The notes: a model not told the origin generated them from the letters alone. Counted from the first letter of the stretch, positions 46,090 through 55,821 are shown. The stretch: 64,000 bases of DNA from Kumtagia ephedrae (GCF_003012745.1 NZ_PXYK01000015.1:83872-147871); one strand, 5' to 3'. Program-made: numbers and translations.

Positions 46090-46398
46090 GTATATGCTGC
46101 TGCCTCTTCCTGCAGTCCGAGCTTCGCGGGATCGGAACGCTGATCCCATATGTGGACAATTTCGATGTGATCTTCCGTGACGCGATAGACGATCGAGAAC
46201 GGAATACGCGGGATGACGTATCGGCGCAAACCATCGTCTGTCATGGGCTGTCCGATACGAGGATTGTCTACCAGGTTGGCGATCGCCCGGAGATATTGAG
46301 CTGGAGGCGTGTTTGGCGCCGGCCGGAAAAATGCTCCCATAGTAGAGCCGATACCAGGCCAGGTCCGGTTTCGTCGATGCCAGATAGATGAATTTCAT
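46086..46398 (-). pseudogene. RelE/ParE-type toxin, frameshifted
   Basis: Two overlapping frames together form one toxin of about 103 residues. The first (46398 down to about 46310) reads [20 protein letters not shown] then [11 protein letters not shown], the normal start of these toxins. The second (about 46305 to 46086) reads [20 protein letters not shown], then [12 protein letters not shown] and the C-terminal EIVHIWDQR of the family. The span is 313 bases, one more than a multiple of three, and removing one base near 46306 (GCCTCC on the coding strand) restores it. The start overlaps the antitoxin stop (ATGA) and the end overlaps trpA (ATGA). RelE/ParE toxins cut mRNA or poison gyrase. 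Sequencing error is possible. Confidence 0.75.
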
Positions 46399-46703
46399 GT
46401 GCGCCGAGGTGGCAGAAAAACATCAGGTTCCGGTGGGGGAAGCTCGTTTTCGGTTCCCCAGCTTTCGATCCAGCGGTGCATCGCCTCGCCCGAGATGAAA
46501 ACCCCCTTGTCCGCTTCCGCTATCCGCTCCCGCAAAATCTCCCGCTCATGCTCGCGGATTTCGAGATAGCGCTTGATCGCAAGCTCAGCGACATCTTCGG
46601 CGGAGGTCTGTTGCAGGTTCGCTTCGGCCTCCAGCTTCTCTCTGACGTCAGCATCGACGTGCAGTGACAGTGGCACTTCACCCATGTCCGTCGTCCCGTT
46701 CAT
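46395..46703 (-). CDS. Antitoxin partner of the RelE/ParE-type toxin (ribbon-helix-helix-like)
   Basis: A 102-residue acidic protein. The N-terminal [20 protein letters not shown] fits a ribbon-helix-helix DNA-binding start. A helix with [18 protein letters not shown] follows, then a tail rich in Glu and Pro. Its stop overlaps the toxin start by four bases, the usual antitoxin-first order. The internal ATG at 46685 may be the true start, as GGGACGACGGAC lies before it. It sits 49 bases downstream of trpB inside the trp operon, so it is transcribed with trp genes. Antitoxins of this kind repress their own promoter. Confidence 0.75.
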   Translation of the reverse strand: MNGTTDMGEVPLSLHVDADVREKLEAEANLQQTSAEDVAELAIKRYLEIREHEREILRERIAEADKGVFISGEAMHRWIESWGTENELPPPEPDVFLPPRRT

Positions 46704-46752
46704 TCAAACCGAGAATAGCACGCGCCTACTCCGGCTCCAAACACGCCGCCTG

Positions 46753-47973
<1,221 letters not shown>

Positions 47974-47995
47974 GGCGTTTCCTGGGATTTTCCCC

Positions 47996-48074
47996 GGGGA
48001 CAGTTTACTTTTTTCCGCAGAAAGGCCCCGGCAGTCGAGAACTGGCGCGGGCGGAAAGAAAGTAAACTGTCCCC
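47996..48074. repeat. 79-bp palindromic element, copy B
   Basis: It starts GGGGACAGTTTACTTTTTTC and ends GAAAGAAAGTAAACTGTCCC plus a final C. The arms are complementary over about 23 bases with few mismatches, and the central part contains GCAGAAAGGC and GCGCGGGC. Identical length to copy C at 63272-63350. It lies between trpF and trpB within the trp transcript, so it will fold in the mRNA. A further partial motif (GAAAAAAGTAAACCG) follows at about 48101. Confidence 0.88.
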
Positions 48075-48130
48075 AGCGCTTTCCGCTTAAACCTGTCCGG
48101 CGAAAAAAGTAAACCGCCGCCGGCGACCTT

Positions 48131-48790
48131 TCATGCCGCCCGGCCAGCCCTTGCCGCGCCGACCGCCCGGAAGAAGCCGTCGATCAGCCCGACATCCTTC
48201 ACTCCCGGCGCACTCTCGACACCCGACGAAATGTCGATGCCGGGCGGGCCGGCCAGCGCCAGCGCCTCGCCGACGTTTTCGGCGTTCAGCCCGCCGGAAA
48301 GCAGGTAGTCGAGCTTCGGGTCGAGTTCTCGCAGCAGCCGCCAGTCGAAGGAGACACCGTTGCCGCCGGGCAGTTCCGAACCCTTCGGCGGCTTGGCGTC
48401 GAACAGAAAGCGGTCGGCGATGCCGCGATACGGCGCGATCCTGTCCAGATCGGCCGACTCGCTGACGGAAAACGCCTTCATCGCCGGCAGTCCGTAACGC
48501 GCCTTGACCTCGGCGACGCGCTCCGGCGTCTCCCTGCCGTGAAGCTGAAGCATGTCCGGCTTCGTTTCGGAAACGATACGGTCGAGGAAGGCATCGTCGG
48601 CGTTCACCACCACCGCCACGGCTTTTGCGCGGCCCCGCGCCGCCTCGCGCAGCCGGCCGGCAAGGTCCGGCTCGACGTAGCGCGGGCTCTTGGCGAAGAA
48701 GATGAAACCGACATGGCTCGCCCCGCCGTCAAGCGCGACGGCGAGCGTCTCCAGCGTCTTCAGGCCACAGATTTTGATGTCGAGGGACAT
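48131..48790 (-). CDS. trpF: Phosphoribosylanthranilate isomerase
   Basis: It catalyses the Amadori rearrangement of PRA to CdRP in tryptophan synthesis. The 219-residue barrel begins [20 protein letters not shown], with the catalytic Cys in [22 protein letters not shown] and [14 protein letters not shown] are typical. It leads the minus-strand order trpF-trpB-(TA)-trpA-accD-folC. The gene upstream is a frameshifted unknown. Confidence 0.96.
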   Translation of the reverse strand: MSLDIKICGLKTLETLAVALDGGASHVGFIFFAKSPRYVEPDLAGRLREAARGRAKAVAVVVNADDAFLDRIVSETKPDMLQLHGRETPERVAEVKARYGLPAMKAFSVSESADLDRIAPYRGIADRFLFDAKPPKGSELPGGNGVSFDWRLLRELDPKLDYLLSGGLNAENVGEALALAGPPGIDISSGVESAPGVKDVGLIDGFFRAVGAARAGRAA

Positions 48791-48832
48791 GGCCGGGGGC
48801 TTGGCATGAAAACATGTCGGAGTCGAGACTCG

Positions 48833-49149
48833 TTACTGAGAACCATCAACGACCTCGAGAATCCGCGCCTCACCGATAAACCCTCCTTCCCATAGAAAGA
48901 ATGTTTGCTTGGCCGCGAGTGCTTTCACCGCCTCTGCCCCGACAGAAAGACGAAACCCACGGTTCTTGTCTCGCCAAGTGCCATTGGTTCATCGCCGAGG
49001 AGAGGGCAGCCATCCCAGGCATCCCCACCTGTGCTACGTTCGGAGGAACATGGGCAGCAATACCCCGGAGGAATAGGGAGGGTGCGTCTACTCTGTTCGG
49101 CTGGATACAGCGTGAGTTCGGCAACCAGCTGCGGACACTGCAATTTCAT
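48833..49149 (-). pseudogene. Small gene of unknown function, broken by one frameshift
   Basis: Two frames join into one convincing protein of about 105 residues. The first starts MKLQCPQLVAELTLYPAEQS at 49149, runs through GDAWDGCPLLGDEPMALGET to RTVGFVFLSGQ and then hits a stop. The second continues EAVKALAAKQTFFLWEGGFI and ends GEARILEVVDGSQ. Adding one G in CAGAG (about 48933; CAG-GAG expected) restores the frame, and the 317-base span is one short of a multiple of three. The base composition is less GC-rich than its neighbours, suggesting acquisition. I do not recognise the family. Confidence 0.6.
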
Positions 49150-49182
49150 GTATCGCGCTCTTTCGCTGAGACTCACGGCAGA

Positions 49183-49941
49183 TCATTCAAACCCGATCGC
49201 CTGCAGCGCGCTGCCGTTCTTCTTCAGCCAGGCCTTGCAGCGCTCGGTATCGGGGCAAAGCTCCCCGCACAGCTTCCAGAATTTCGGGCCGTGGTTCATT
49301 TCCCTGAGATGCGCCACCTCATGGGCGACGAGGTAGTTGATCACCGGTCTCGGCGCCATCATGATGCGCCAGGAGAAGGAAAGGTTGCCGTCCGCCGTGC
49401 ACGAGCCCCAGCGGCTCGACGTGTCCTTGAAGCGCACCGCCTTCGCCTTGCGCCCGACCGCGGCCGTGTGTCTGACCACCAGCGGCTCGATCTCGCGCTT
49501 GGCCTCGCGCTTCAGGAAATCCGCCACCCGGCGCGGCAAATGGCGGCGGTCGCCGAAAACGGCGAGCTCCGGCCCGTCAAAACCCTGGCGGACAACGACC
49601 GTGCCGCGCGCCGCCGGCTCGTGCACGATCATGTGCGGCACGCCGCGCAGCGGGATTTTGATGCCGGGCCGCACCTGCGGTTTCTCCGGCACTTTCGCCA
49701 GCTTCTGCTCAAGCCAGCCCTGGTGGCGGACAAGGAAGCGCTCCACCTCGCCGCGCGCCAGCCCCGGCGGGATGGTGATGCGCAGCCCCTGCCCGCCGGC
49801 GTCGATCCTGAGCGTCAGCCGCCGCGCCCTGTCGTTCTCGACGATGCGCAGCGGCAGCTGCCGCCCCGCCACGTCGTGCACCCGCAACTCCGCGGGCGCG
49901 ACGGGACGGACAGGCTTTGGCTTCAGGAAACCGAACGGCAT
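49183..49941 (-). CDS. YgjP-like metallopeptidase domain protein (DUF45, SprT-type motif)
   Basis: A 252-residue protein with a zinc motif HEVAHLREMNHGPKFW (H-E-x2-H with a later His), preceded by KDTSSRWGSCTADGNLSFSW, both diagnostic of the YgjP/DUF45 family. The N-terminal half is beta-rich. The family is predicted to be a metal-dependent peptidase, but substrates are unknown. The start at 49941 (MPFGFLKPKP) is chosen; an in-frame extension to 50676 overlaps the aldo/keto reductase gene and is rejected. Confidence 0.85.
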   Translation of the reverse strand: MPFGFLKPKPVRPVAPAELRVHDVAGRQLPLRIVENDRARRLTLRIDAGGQGLRITIPPGLARGEVERFLVRHQGWLEQKLAKVPEKPQVRPGIKIPLRGVPHMIVHEPAARGTVVVRQGFDGPELAVFGDRRHLPRRVADFLKREAKREIEPLVVRHTAAVGRKAKAVRFKDTSSRWGSCTADGNLSFSWRIMMAPRPVINYLVAHEVAHLREMNHGPKFWKLCGELCPDTERCKAWLKKNGSALQAIGFE

Positions 49942-50075
49942 GCGCGGACGATACGTGATTCTTCCGGTTTTTTGCGCCTGAAATCCAGTCTTGAGACCGC
50001 TCCGGGAAGCCGTCCCATACCGCCGGTTTTGATCAATGAAGCACCCCCAAGGTCGGGGTTTTTGGACCGTTGGCC

Positions 50076-50906
50076 TCAGAACGTCGCTGTCATCGGGTCC
50101 GGCCCGGTCCGGCCGTCCTTGCTGTCGAGGGCGGCGAAGGCTGCCATGTCCTCGTGGTCGAGCGTGAAGTCGAAGACCTCGAAATTCTCGACGATGCGGG
50201 CGGGCGTCACCGATTTCGGGATGACGATCAGGCCCTGCTGCAGATGCCAGCGGATGATGACCTGCGCCGGCGAGCGGTGATGCTTCGCCGCGATCCTGCC
50301 GATCGCCGCATCGCCGAGCAGGCGGCCGCTGCCCAGCGGGCTCCAGGACTGGGTGGCAACGCCGAGCTTCTCGTTGGCGGCGCGCACGTACTTCTGCTGG
50401 AAGCGCGGATGCAGCTCGATCTGGTTGAGCGCCGGCGCGACGCCCGTGTCGTCGACGATGCGCTGCAGATGCTCCGGCTGGAAATTCGACACGCCGATCG
50501 AACGCGCGCGGCCTTCTTCCTTCAGCCGCACCAGCGCCTTCCAGCTGTCGATATAGGCGTGGCGGTGCGGCGCCGGCCAGTGGATCAGATAGAGGTCGAT
50601 ATAGTCCGTGCCGAGCCTTTCCAGGCTCTTGTCGAAGGCGCGCAGGGCGCTGTCGAAACCCTGATCGTTGTTCCACAGCTTGGTGGTGACGAACACGTCC
50701 TTGCGCGCCACGCCCGACTGGGCGATGCCGCGGGCTACCCCGCGCTCGTTGCCGTAGATCGCCGCCGTGTCGACATGGCGATAGCCGGCCTGGAGTGCGG
50801 CGGCGACCGCCGAATCTGCGACCTCGTCCGGCGTCTGCCAGACGCCGAGGCCGATCTGCGGTATCGCGTTTCCATCGTTGAAGGCGATCGCGGGAACTTT
50901 GGTCAT
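50076..50906 (-). CDS. Aldo/keto reductase (2,5-diketogluconate reductase-like)
   Basis: An NADPH-dependent barrel oxidoreductase of 276 residues. The catalytic set is visible: Asp and Tyr in DTAAIYGNERGVARGI, Lys in VTTKLWN and His in LYLIHWPAP. NADPH binding is at IPKSVTPARIVENF. The short form resembles the AKR5 group that reduces diketogluconate or methylglyoxal-type carbonyls. The gene is monocistronic. A second, unrelated AKR type lies at 61092-62087. Confidence 0.9.
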   Translation of the reverse strand: MTKVPAIAFNDGNAIPQIGLGVWQTPDEVADSAVAAALQAGYRHVDTAAIYGNERGVARGIAQSGVARKDVFVTTKLWNNDQGFDSALRAFDKSLERLGTDYIDLYLIHWPAPHRHAYIDSWKALVRLKEEGRARSIGVSNFQPEHLQRIVDDTGVAPALNQIELHPRFQQKYVRAANEKLGVATQSWSPLGSGRLLGDAAIGRIAAKHHRSPAQVIIRWHLQQGLIVIPKSVTPARIVENFEVFDFTLDHEDMAAFAALDSKDGRTGPDPMTATF

Positions 50907-51046
50907 GGGCTGGTCCTCGGAAGGGGGGAATGGGACGAGGATATATTTAGGAAGAAGGCAGGAATGTATATCGAGAGGGAAGCGAAAGCGGCGCCGCTGA
51001 CGCGACGCCGCTCCCGGGAGGATCAGCCGGAAAGGCTGTCGATGCC

Positions 51047-51517
51047 TCAGACGTCGTCGAGCAGGCCCGACGATCCCTTCTTCGGCTTGTCGTTCTTGTC
51101 GGTCTTCGCCGGGGTGGAGCGGGAGCGGTTCGCCATGAAGCGGTCGAACTCGTCCTGGTCCTTGGCGCGGCGCAGTTCGCGCACATAGTCGTCGAACTCG
51201 GCAAGCGTCTCGTCGAGCTTGCGGCGCTCCTCGGCGAGGCGCTCGAGTTCCTTCTCGCGCCAGTCGTCGAAGGCGACGTTGCCGGTGCGGCTTACGCCGT
51301 GGCCCCAGCGATGCGTCTTGTCGGCGCCGCGGCGGCAGCCGGCGAAAATGCCGTCGGTGGCGCGGTTGACGTCGCGCTTGAAGCCTTCGAGCCGGTCGCC
51401 CCAGATGATGTAGGCGAGCATTGCAAGTCCGAGCGGCCAGAAAACTACGAAGCCAAGCACCATCAGCGCGATGGTGGCGGGCGTCCAGGCCGGACGGATC
51501 AGGGCGGTCGTGTTCAT
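51047..51517 (-). CDS. DUF2852 membrane protein
   Basis: A 156-residue protein. One long hydrophobic segment (about residues 13-36, WTPATIALMVLGFVVFWPLG) is followed by a soluble, highly charged coiled-coil-like tail (WREKELERLAEERRKLDETL) and a Lys-rich end. It matches DUF2852, common in Rhizobiales and of unknown role. The ATG at 51517 has GGGAG directly upstream; the in-frame extension to 51622 is rejected. Confidence 0.82.
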   Translation of the reverse strand: MNTTALIRPAWTPATIALMVLGFVVFWPLGLAMLAYIIWGDRLEGFKRDVNRATDGIFAGCRRGADKTHRWGHGVSRTGNVAFDDWREKELERLAEERRKLDETLAEFDDYVRELRRAKDQDEFDRFMANRSRSTPAKTDKNDKPKKGSSGLLDDV

Positions 51518-51632
51518 CTTCTCCCGTTCCTTCGGTTGCGGCAGCCGGGCCGGCTGCTTGGAATCGAGATGGTAGGGGTTTTTGCCAGCTTCAAGACATG
51601 TCCGTCCAAAACCGGACAACAACCTGAAAAAG

Positions 51633-52775
51633 CTAGCGGATTTTTATGCGGTCGAGGGCAAGAGCGGCCAACCCGGCCAGCAGGCCCCAGAAGGCCGAGC
51701 CGACGCCGAACAGGGTCAGCCCCGACGCCGTGACGGCGAAAGTGACCGTCGCAGGGATGCGCTCCGCCTCATCCTTGAAGGCGATGGCCAGAGCGTTGGC
51801 GAGCGCCGCCAGCAGGCCGAGGCCGGCGACCAGCATGATCAGCGCCGGCGGCAGCACCGCGAACACGGCCACCAGCGAGGCGCCGAACAGCGCGAACACC
51901 AGATAGGCGAGCGCGTAGAAAGGCCCGGTCTTCCAGCGCTCCGCCGGATCGGGATGCACGTCCGGCCCCGTGCAGATCGCCGCCGAGATGGCGGCGAGAT
52001 TGCTGGTGAGCGCATTGAACGGCGCGGTCAGCAGCGACACCAGCCCGGTGATGGCGATCAGCGGCCCGGGCGGCGGCTCGTAGCCTGCCGCCTTCAGCAC
52101 CGCCAGGCCGGACAGGTTCTGCGAGGCCATGGTGACGAGATAGAGCGGCAGCGCCAGCCCGATCACCGAGGTCATGGAGAATTCCGGCACGGTCAGCACC
52201 AGCGTCGACATTTCCAGGGCCGGCATGGCACCGACGCGCCCCAGCAGCACGGCGAGCACGCCACCGCCCAGCAGCACCGCCAGAACGGAGAGCGCCGGAT
52301 TGAACAGGCGGATGATGAAGAAGCCGACGATCAGGGGCAGGATCAGCAGCGGATCGGCGGGAATGGTCTTGACCGCATTGATGGCGAAGGTGACGACGAT
52401 GCCGGCCAGCATGCCTGACGCGACGGAAGCGGGAATTCTCGAAATCAGCCGGGTCAGCAGCTTGAACAGGCCGGTGGCGACGAGAAGCACGCCGACCAGG
52501 ACAAACGCGCCGACAGCATCGTTGATGGTGAAGCCGGAGCTTGCGCCGACAAGTGCCGCGCCCGGGGTCGACCAGGCGGAGATCACCGGCATCCTGGTGC
52601 GCCAGGACAGCCAGAACGTCTCCACCGCCATCGCCAGGCAGAGCGCGGTCACCATGCTGGCCGTCTGCGCGTGCGTGGCGCCCACGGCATCCGCCGCGGC
52701 GATGATCAGCGCCAGCGTGCCGCCGAAGCCGACGACAGCCGCCACGAAGGCCGAGGCCGGGATGGACAGGCGCAT
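51633..52775 (-). CDS. benE: BenE family benzoate/H+ symporter-like transporter
   Basis: An inner-membrane protein of 380 residues with about 11-12 hydrophobic segments. The family signature segments include AFVAAVVGFGGTLALIIAA and the AWSTPGAALVGASSGFTIND region, where BenE proteins bind substrate. No benzoate catabolic genes are near, so the real substrate may differ. It is followed 10 bases upstream by the hydrolase gene in the same direction and may share its transcript. Confidence 0.85.
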   Translation of the reverse strand: MRLSIPASAFVAAVVGFGGTLALIIAAADAVGATHAQTASMVTALCLAMAVETFWLSWRTRMPVISAWSTPGAALVGASSGFTINDAVGAFVLVGVLLVATGLFKLLTRLISRIPASVASGMLAGIVVTFAINAVKTIPADPLLILPLIVGFFIIRLFNPALSVLAVLLGGGVLAVLLGRVGAMPALEMSTLVLTVPEFSMTSVIGLALPLYLVTMASQNLSGLAVLKAAGYEPPPGPLIAITGLVSLLTAPFNALTSNLAAISAAICTGPDVHPDPAERWKTGPFYALAYLVFALFGASLVAVFAVLPPALIMLVAGLGLLAALANALAIAFKDEAERIPATVTFAVTASGLTLFGVGSAFWGLLAGLAALALDRIKIR

Positions 52776-52784
52776 GGCGGCACC

Positions 52785-53561
52785 CTACTCCGCCGCCTGT
52801 CGGACCAGCGCCTCGACCGCCGCGAGCATCGTCTCGATGTCCTGCGGGCGCGACAGCCTATGGTCGCCGTCCGGGACGAGCGCCAGCGTCACGTCGTCGG
52901 CGGGCAGCAGGCCGACCAGCTTGAGAGCATGCCGGTAGGGAACGTCGGGGTCGCGCATGCCTTGCAGCACATGCACCGGGCAGAACGTGTCGAGCGGCCC
53001 GGTCAGCACGCGGTTCTCGCGGCCGTCCTCGATCAGCGCGCGGGTGAAAATGCTGGGCTCGCCCGAATATTCGGACGGCGTCTCGAAAAAGCCCCTGGTT
53101 TCGAGGTCGCGTTTCTGGGCTTCCGTCAGGTCGGGCTCGACCAGGTCCGCCGTGAAGTCCGGCGCCGGCGCGATCAGCAGCATACCGCCGACACGGGCGC
53201 TTTCGCCGGCCTTCGCCAGCTCCTGCACCAGGCGCAGGGCGACCCAGGCTCCCATGGACGAGCCGACCAGGATCTGCGGTCCTTCGGTCAGGGCCCGGAA
53301 CACGGCGAGGCTCTGCGCCAGCCAGGCCGAGATGGTGCCGTCGACGAAGGCACCGCCCGACTCGCCGTGGCCGGAATAATCGTGGCGCAGGCAGGCGTGC
53401 CCGGTCCTTTCCGCCCAGCCGTCCAGGGCCACGGCTTTCGTGCCCAGCATGTCGGAGCGGTAGCCGCCCAGCCAGACGACGCCCGGCTGCCGGCCGGCGC
53501 GGCGGCGGTAGGCGATCGGGATGCCGGCTACGTCGAGATGGTCTGGCGCTGAATGGGTCAT
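52785..53561 (-). CDS. Alpha/beta hydrolase
   Basis: A 258-residue hydrolase. The nucleophile elbow is LVGSSMGAWVAL (Ser about residue 100); HDYSGHGESGG precedes it, and DGDHRLSRPQDIE near the C-terminus holds the catalytic His. It resembles acyl- or carboxylesterases of the abhydrolase_6 type. The substrate is unknown. It lies 10 bases before the BenE-like transporter gene; the pair may form a small operon. Confidence 0.85.
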   Translation of the reverse strand: MTHSAPDHLDVAGIPIAYRRRAGRQPGVVWLGGYRSDMLGTKAVALDGWAERTGHACLRHDYSGHGESGGAFVDGTISAWLAQSLAVFRALTEGPQILVGSSMGAWVALRLVQELAKAGESARVGGMLLIAPAPDFTADLVEPDLTEAQKRDLETRGFFETPSEYSGEPSIFTRALIEDGRENRVLTGPLDTFCPVHVLQGMRDPDVPYRHALKLVGLLPADDVTLALVPDGDHRLSRPQDIETMLAAVEALVRQAAE

Positions 53562-53681
53562 GCTGCTGTCGGGGAAAATCGGAAGAGGACTTCTTGCACA
53601 GTCGGCGACCAGCGGAAAGTGCCCGTTTTTTGGGCCACATCTCTTTCCGGCGCTGGTGATTTATTTGTTTCGCCGTGCTAT

Positions 53682-53710
53682 TGACTCGCGCCCGGACGAC
53701 CCGACATAGG
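53682..53710 (+). promoter_or_regulatory. Probable sigma-70 promoter of infC
   Basis: TTGACT (53682-53687), a 17-base spacer and CATAGG (53705-53710) precede the infC start by about 47 bases. The -35 box is strong and the -10 box weak. No other promoter-like pair is visible in the 195-base gap after the divergent hydrolase gene. Confidence 0.5.
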
Positions 53711-53756
53711 GCGCCCGGACCGCAAACCCTACCAACGGCTCGAGGAGACCACGGCC

Positions 53757-54293
53757 ATTCGCAGACCATTCAAGGCAGGAGCGCCCGTCAAGGAGGGCCC
53801 CCGCGCAAACAGGGACATCCGCGTTCCACGCGTCCAGCTGATCGACGCAGACGGCAAGAACCACGGCGACGTTTCCATCCAGGATGCGCTTCAGCGCGCC
53901 GAGGAAGCCGGTCTCGACCTCGTCGAGATCTCGCCCAACGCCACGCCGCCCGTCGTCAAGATTCTCGATCTCGGCAAACTGAAATACGCCAACCAGAAGA
54001 AGGCGGCGGAAGCGCGCAAGCACCAGAAGGTCATCGAGATCAAGGAGATCAAGATGCGCCCCAACATCGACATCCACGACTACGAGGTGAAGATGAGGGC
54101 GGTGCGCCGCTTCTTCGAGGAAGGCGACAAGGTCAAGCTGACGCTGCGCTTCCGCGGCCGCGAGATGGCGCATATGGAGCTCGGCATGCAGCTCTTGAAC
54201 AAGGTCCGCGAGGAGGTCGCGCCGATCGCCAAGGTCGAGGCCGAGCCGAAACTCGAAGGCCGCCAGATGATGATGGTTCTCGCCCCGAAATAG
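53757..54293 (+). CDS. infC: Translation initiation factor IF-3, ATT start codon
   Basis: IF-3 binds the 30S subunit and checks start-codon and initiator-tRNA choice. The full 178-residue frame begins at ATT 53757 ([19 protein letters not shown]) with AGGAG nine bases upstream. No ATG, GTG or TTG gives a full N-terminus, and the first ATG (54054) would lose the N-terminal half. Later motifs [18 protein letters not shown] and [20 protein letters not shown] are diagnostic. An AUU start is the known device by which IF-3 limits its own translation. It heads the set infC-(methyltransferase)-rpmI-rplT-pheS. Confidence 0.95.
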   Translation: MRRPFKAGAPVKEGPRANRDIRVPRVQLIDADGKNHGDVSIQDALQRAEEAGLDLVEISPNATPPVVKILDLGKLKYANQKKAAEARKHQKVIEIKEIKMRPNIDIHDYEVKMRAVRRFFEEGDKVKLTLRFRGREMAHMELGMQLLNKVREEVAPIAKVEAEPKLEGRQMMMVLAPK

Positions 54294-54347
54294 CCAAGAT
54301 GCCGGCGGAGCGTGCCGCCCGTTCGGACCGCTTCGGCATCGAGAACC

Positions 54348-54974
54348 ATGGAAACAGATATCAAGACGGCCGCCGCGATGGCTCGTTATCAGGCGTCGCG
54401 GCGGTTCATTCTGGCGCTTGCAATCGGCCTGCTCTGCCTGCTCCTCGTGTTCAGCGGCTCGCCTCACAGCGAGCTCATGCACGAGCGCATCGAAGCGCAC
54501 GGCATTGCCCTCATCCTCATCGGCATTGGCGGGCGGCTGTGGTCGATCCTCTATATCGGCGGGCGCAAATCCGCCGAGATCGTCGCCTCCGGCCCCTATT
54601 CGGTGGTGCGCAATCCTCTCTATTTCTTCTCGACGATAGCCGCGGCTGGCGTCGGCTCGCAGACCGGAAGCATCAGCGTCGCCGTGGCGGCGGCTGTGCT
54701 CTGCGCCACAGCTTTCCATATCGTGGCGCTGCGCGAGGAGATGCACCTGAAGGCATTGTTCGGAGCGCCCTACGAAGCCTATCTGCAGCGGGTGCCGCGC
54801 TTCCTCCCCAATCCATGCCTGTTCAGGGACCAGGCCGAAGTCACGTTCAGCCCGCGGGTCTTCAACCACACGCTGCGCGACGGCTTGGCATTCCTGATTG
54901 CCATTCCCTGTTTCGAACTGATCGAGGAAGGCCAGGAACTCGGCCTCATACCCGTGCTGTTCCACCTTTTCTGA
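54348..54974 (+). CDS. Isoprenylcysteine carboxyl methyltransferase-like membrane protein
   Basis: A 208-residue protein with about five hydrophobic segments. GPYSVVRNPLYFFS and REEMHLKALFGAPYEAYLQR are the SAM-binding signature of the ICMT/PEMT-like (NnrU/PEMT) membrane methyltransferases. The natural substrate, lipid or small molecule, is unknown. It is placed between infC and rpmI, where most relatives have no gene, and the ATG at 54348 is chosen on family length. The rpmI leader hairpin follows. Confidence 0.75.
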   Translation: METDIKTAAAMARYQASRRFILALAIGLLCLLLVFSGSPHSELMHERIEAHGIALILIGIGGRLWSILYIGGRKSAEIVASGPYSVVRNPLYFFSTIAAAGVGSQTGSISVAVAAAVLCATAFHIVALREEMHLKALFGAPYEAYLQRVPRFLPNPCLFRDQAEVTFSPRVFNHTLRDGLAFLIAIPCFELIEEGQELGLIPVLFHLF

Positions 54975-55037
54975 AGCCATTCCTCGCGCGTGCTTGCGCC
55001 GGCCGGCACTTGCTGGTATGAGCCGCCCGTTCAAAAA

Positions 55038-55072
55038 AACCGCCCGGCAGGGCATGCCGTGGCGGTTCTTTA
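55038..55072 (+). terminator. Strong hairpin ahead of rpmI (terminator or leader control site)
   Basis: AACCGCC-CGGCA pairs with TGCCG-(T)-GGCGGTT, a 12-pair stem with one bulge, followed by CTTTAT. It could end the methyltransferase transcript, or act in the rpmI-rplT leader, where L20 represses its own operon in many bacteria. The weak T-run argues for partial rather than full termination. Confidence 0.55.
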
Positions 55073-55145
55073 TGCTTTCCGGGCTTTGGTCGGCTCCGGA
55101 AACAGAAAAACAAGAGGCCATGACGCCTCAAAGGAGTAAAGCAAA

Positions 55146-55355
55146 ATGCCCAAGATGAAGACCAAATCGGCCGCCAAGAAGCGGTTCAAGATCACCGGCA
55201 CCGGCAAGGTGAAGGCGGCAGCCGCCGGCAAGCGGCATGGCATGATCAAGCGTTCCAACAAGTTCATCCGCGACGCGCGCGGCACGATGGTTCTGTTCAA
55301 GGCCGACGGCGAGAAGGTCGTGAAGAACTTCCTGCCCAACGGCGGCGGCCTCTGA
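55146..55355 (+). CDS. rpmI: 50S ribosomal protein L35
   Basis: A basic 69-residue ribosomal protein of the large subunit. It starts [20 protein letters not shown] and contains [19 protein letters not shown], as in all bL35 proteins. It lies 27 bases before rplT, the standard pair, and behind a strong leader hairpin. Confidence 0.97.
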   Translation: MPKMKTKSAAKKRFKITGTGKVKAAAAGKRHGMIKRSNKFIRDARGTMVLFKADGEKVVKNFLPNGGGL

Positions 55356-55382
55356 GCCCGGAACGAATAAGGAGATCATGAC

Positions 55383-55784
55383 ATGGCACGCGTAAAGAGA
55401 GGCGTCACCTCCCACGCCAAGCACAAGAAGGTCCTGAAAGCCGCCAAGGGCTTCTACGGCCGCCGCAAGAACACCATCCGCATCGCCAAGCAGGCGGTCG
55501 AGAAGTCGCTGCAGTACGCTTATCGTGACCGCAAGGTGCGCAAACGCAATTTCCGCGCCCTCTGGGTACAACGCATCAACGCCGCGGTGCGCGAGCACGG
55601 CCTGACCTACGGCCGCTTCATCGACGGCCTCAACAAGGCCGGCATCGAGATCGACCGCAAGGTGCTGTCCGACATGGCCATCCACGAGCCGCAGGCTTTC
55701 GCCGCGCTGGTCGGCAAGGCCAAGGTCGCGCTCGAATACCTGAAGAACACCACGCCGAACGCTTTTGAGAGCGCTGTAGCCTAG
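55383..55784 (+). CDS. rplT: 50S ribosomal protein L20
   Basis: A basic 133-residue protein needed early in 50S assembly. It begins [20 protein letters not shown], with [19 protein letters not shown] and [19 protein letters not shown]. In other bacteria L20 also represses its own operon by binding the leader. A strong terminator follows 37 bases after the stop. Confidence 0.98.
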   Translation: MARVKRGVTSHAKHKKVLKAAKGFYGRRKNTIRIAKQAVEKSLQYAYRDRKVRKRNFRALWVQRINAAVREHGLTYGRFIDGLNKAGIEIDRKVLSDMAIHEPQAFAALVGKAKVALEYLKNTTPNAFESAVA

Positions 55785-55821
55785 CCAGCGCTTCCCAAGC
55801 TTTCGAAATTCTGATTTGGGA

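Noticed and set aside
45250..46398. A 382-residue fused toxin-TrpA protein as a real gene.
   Set aside because: The extra residues after the first 28 have no similarity and are the out-of-frame reading of the toxin. I treat it as a frameshift effect, reported as a finding.
48901..50280. A plus-strand gene spanning 48901-50280.
   Set aside because: It runs antisense to the metallopeptidase gene and to a broken minus-strand gene, and has no protein-like composition or motifs.
54054..54293. A short 79-residue IF-3 starting at the first ATG.
   Set aside because: The frame continues upstream with the full conserved IF-3 N-terminal domain to an ATT codon with a good ribosome-binding site.
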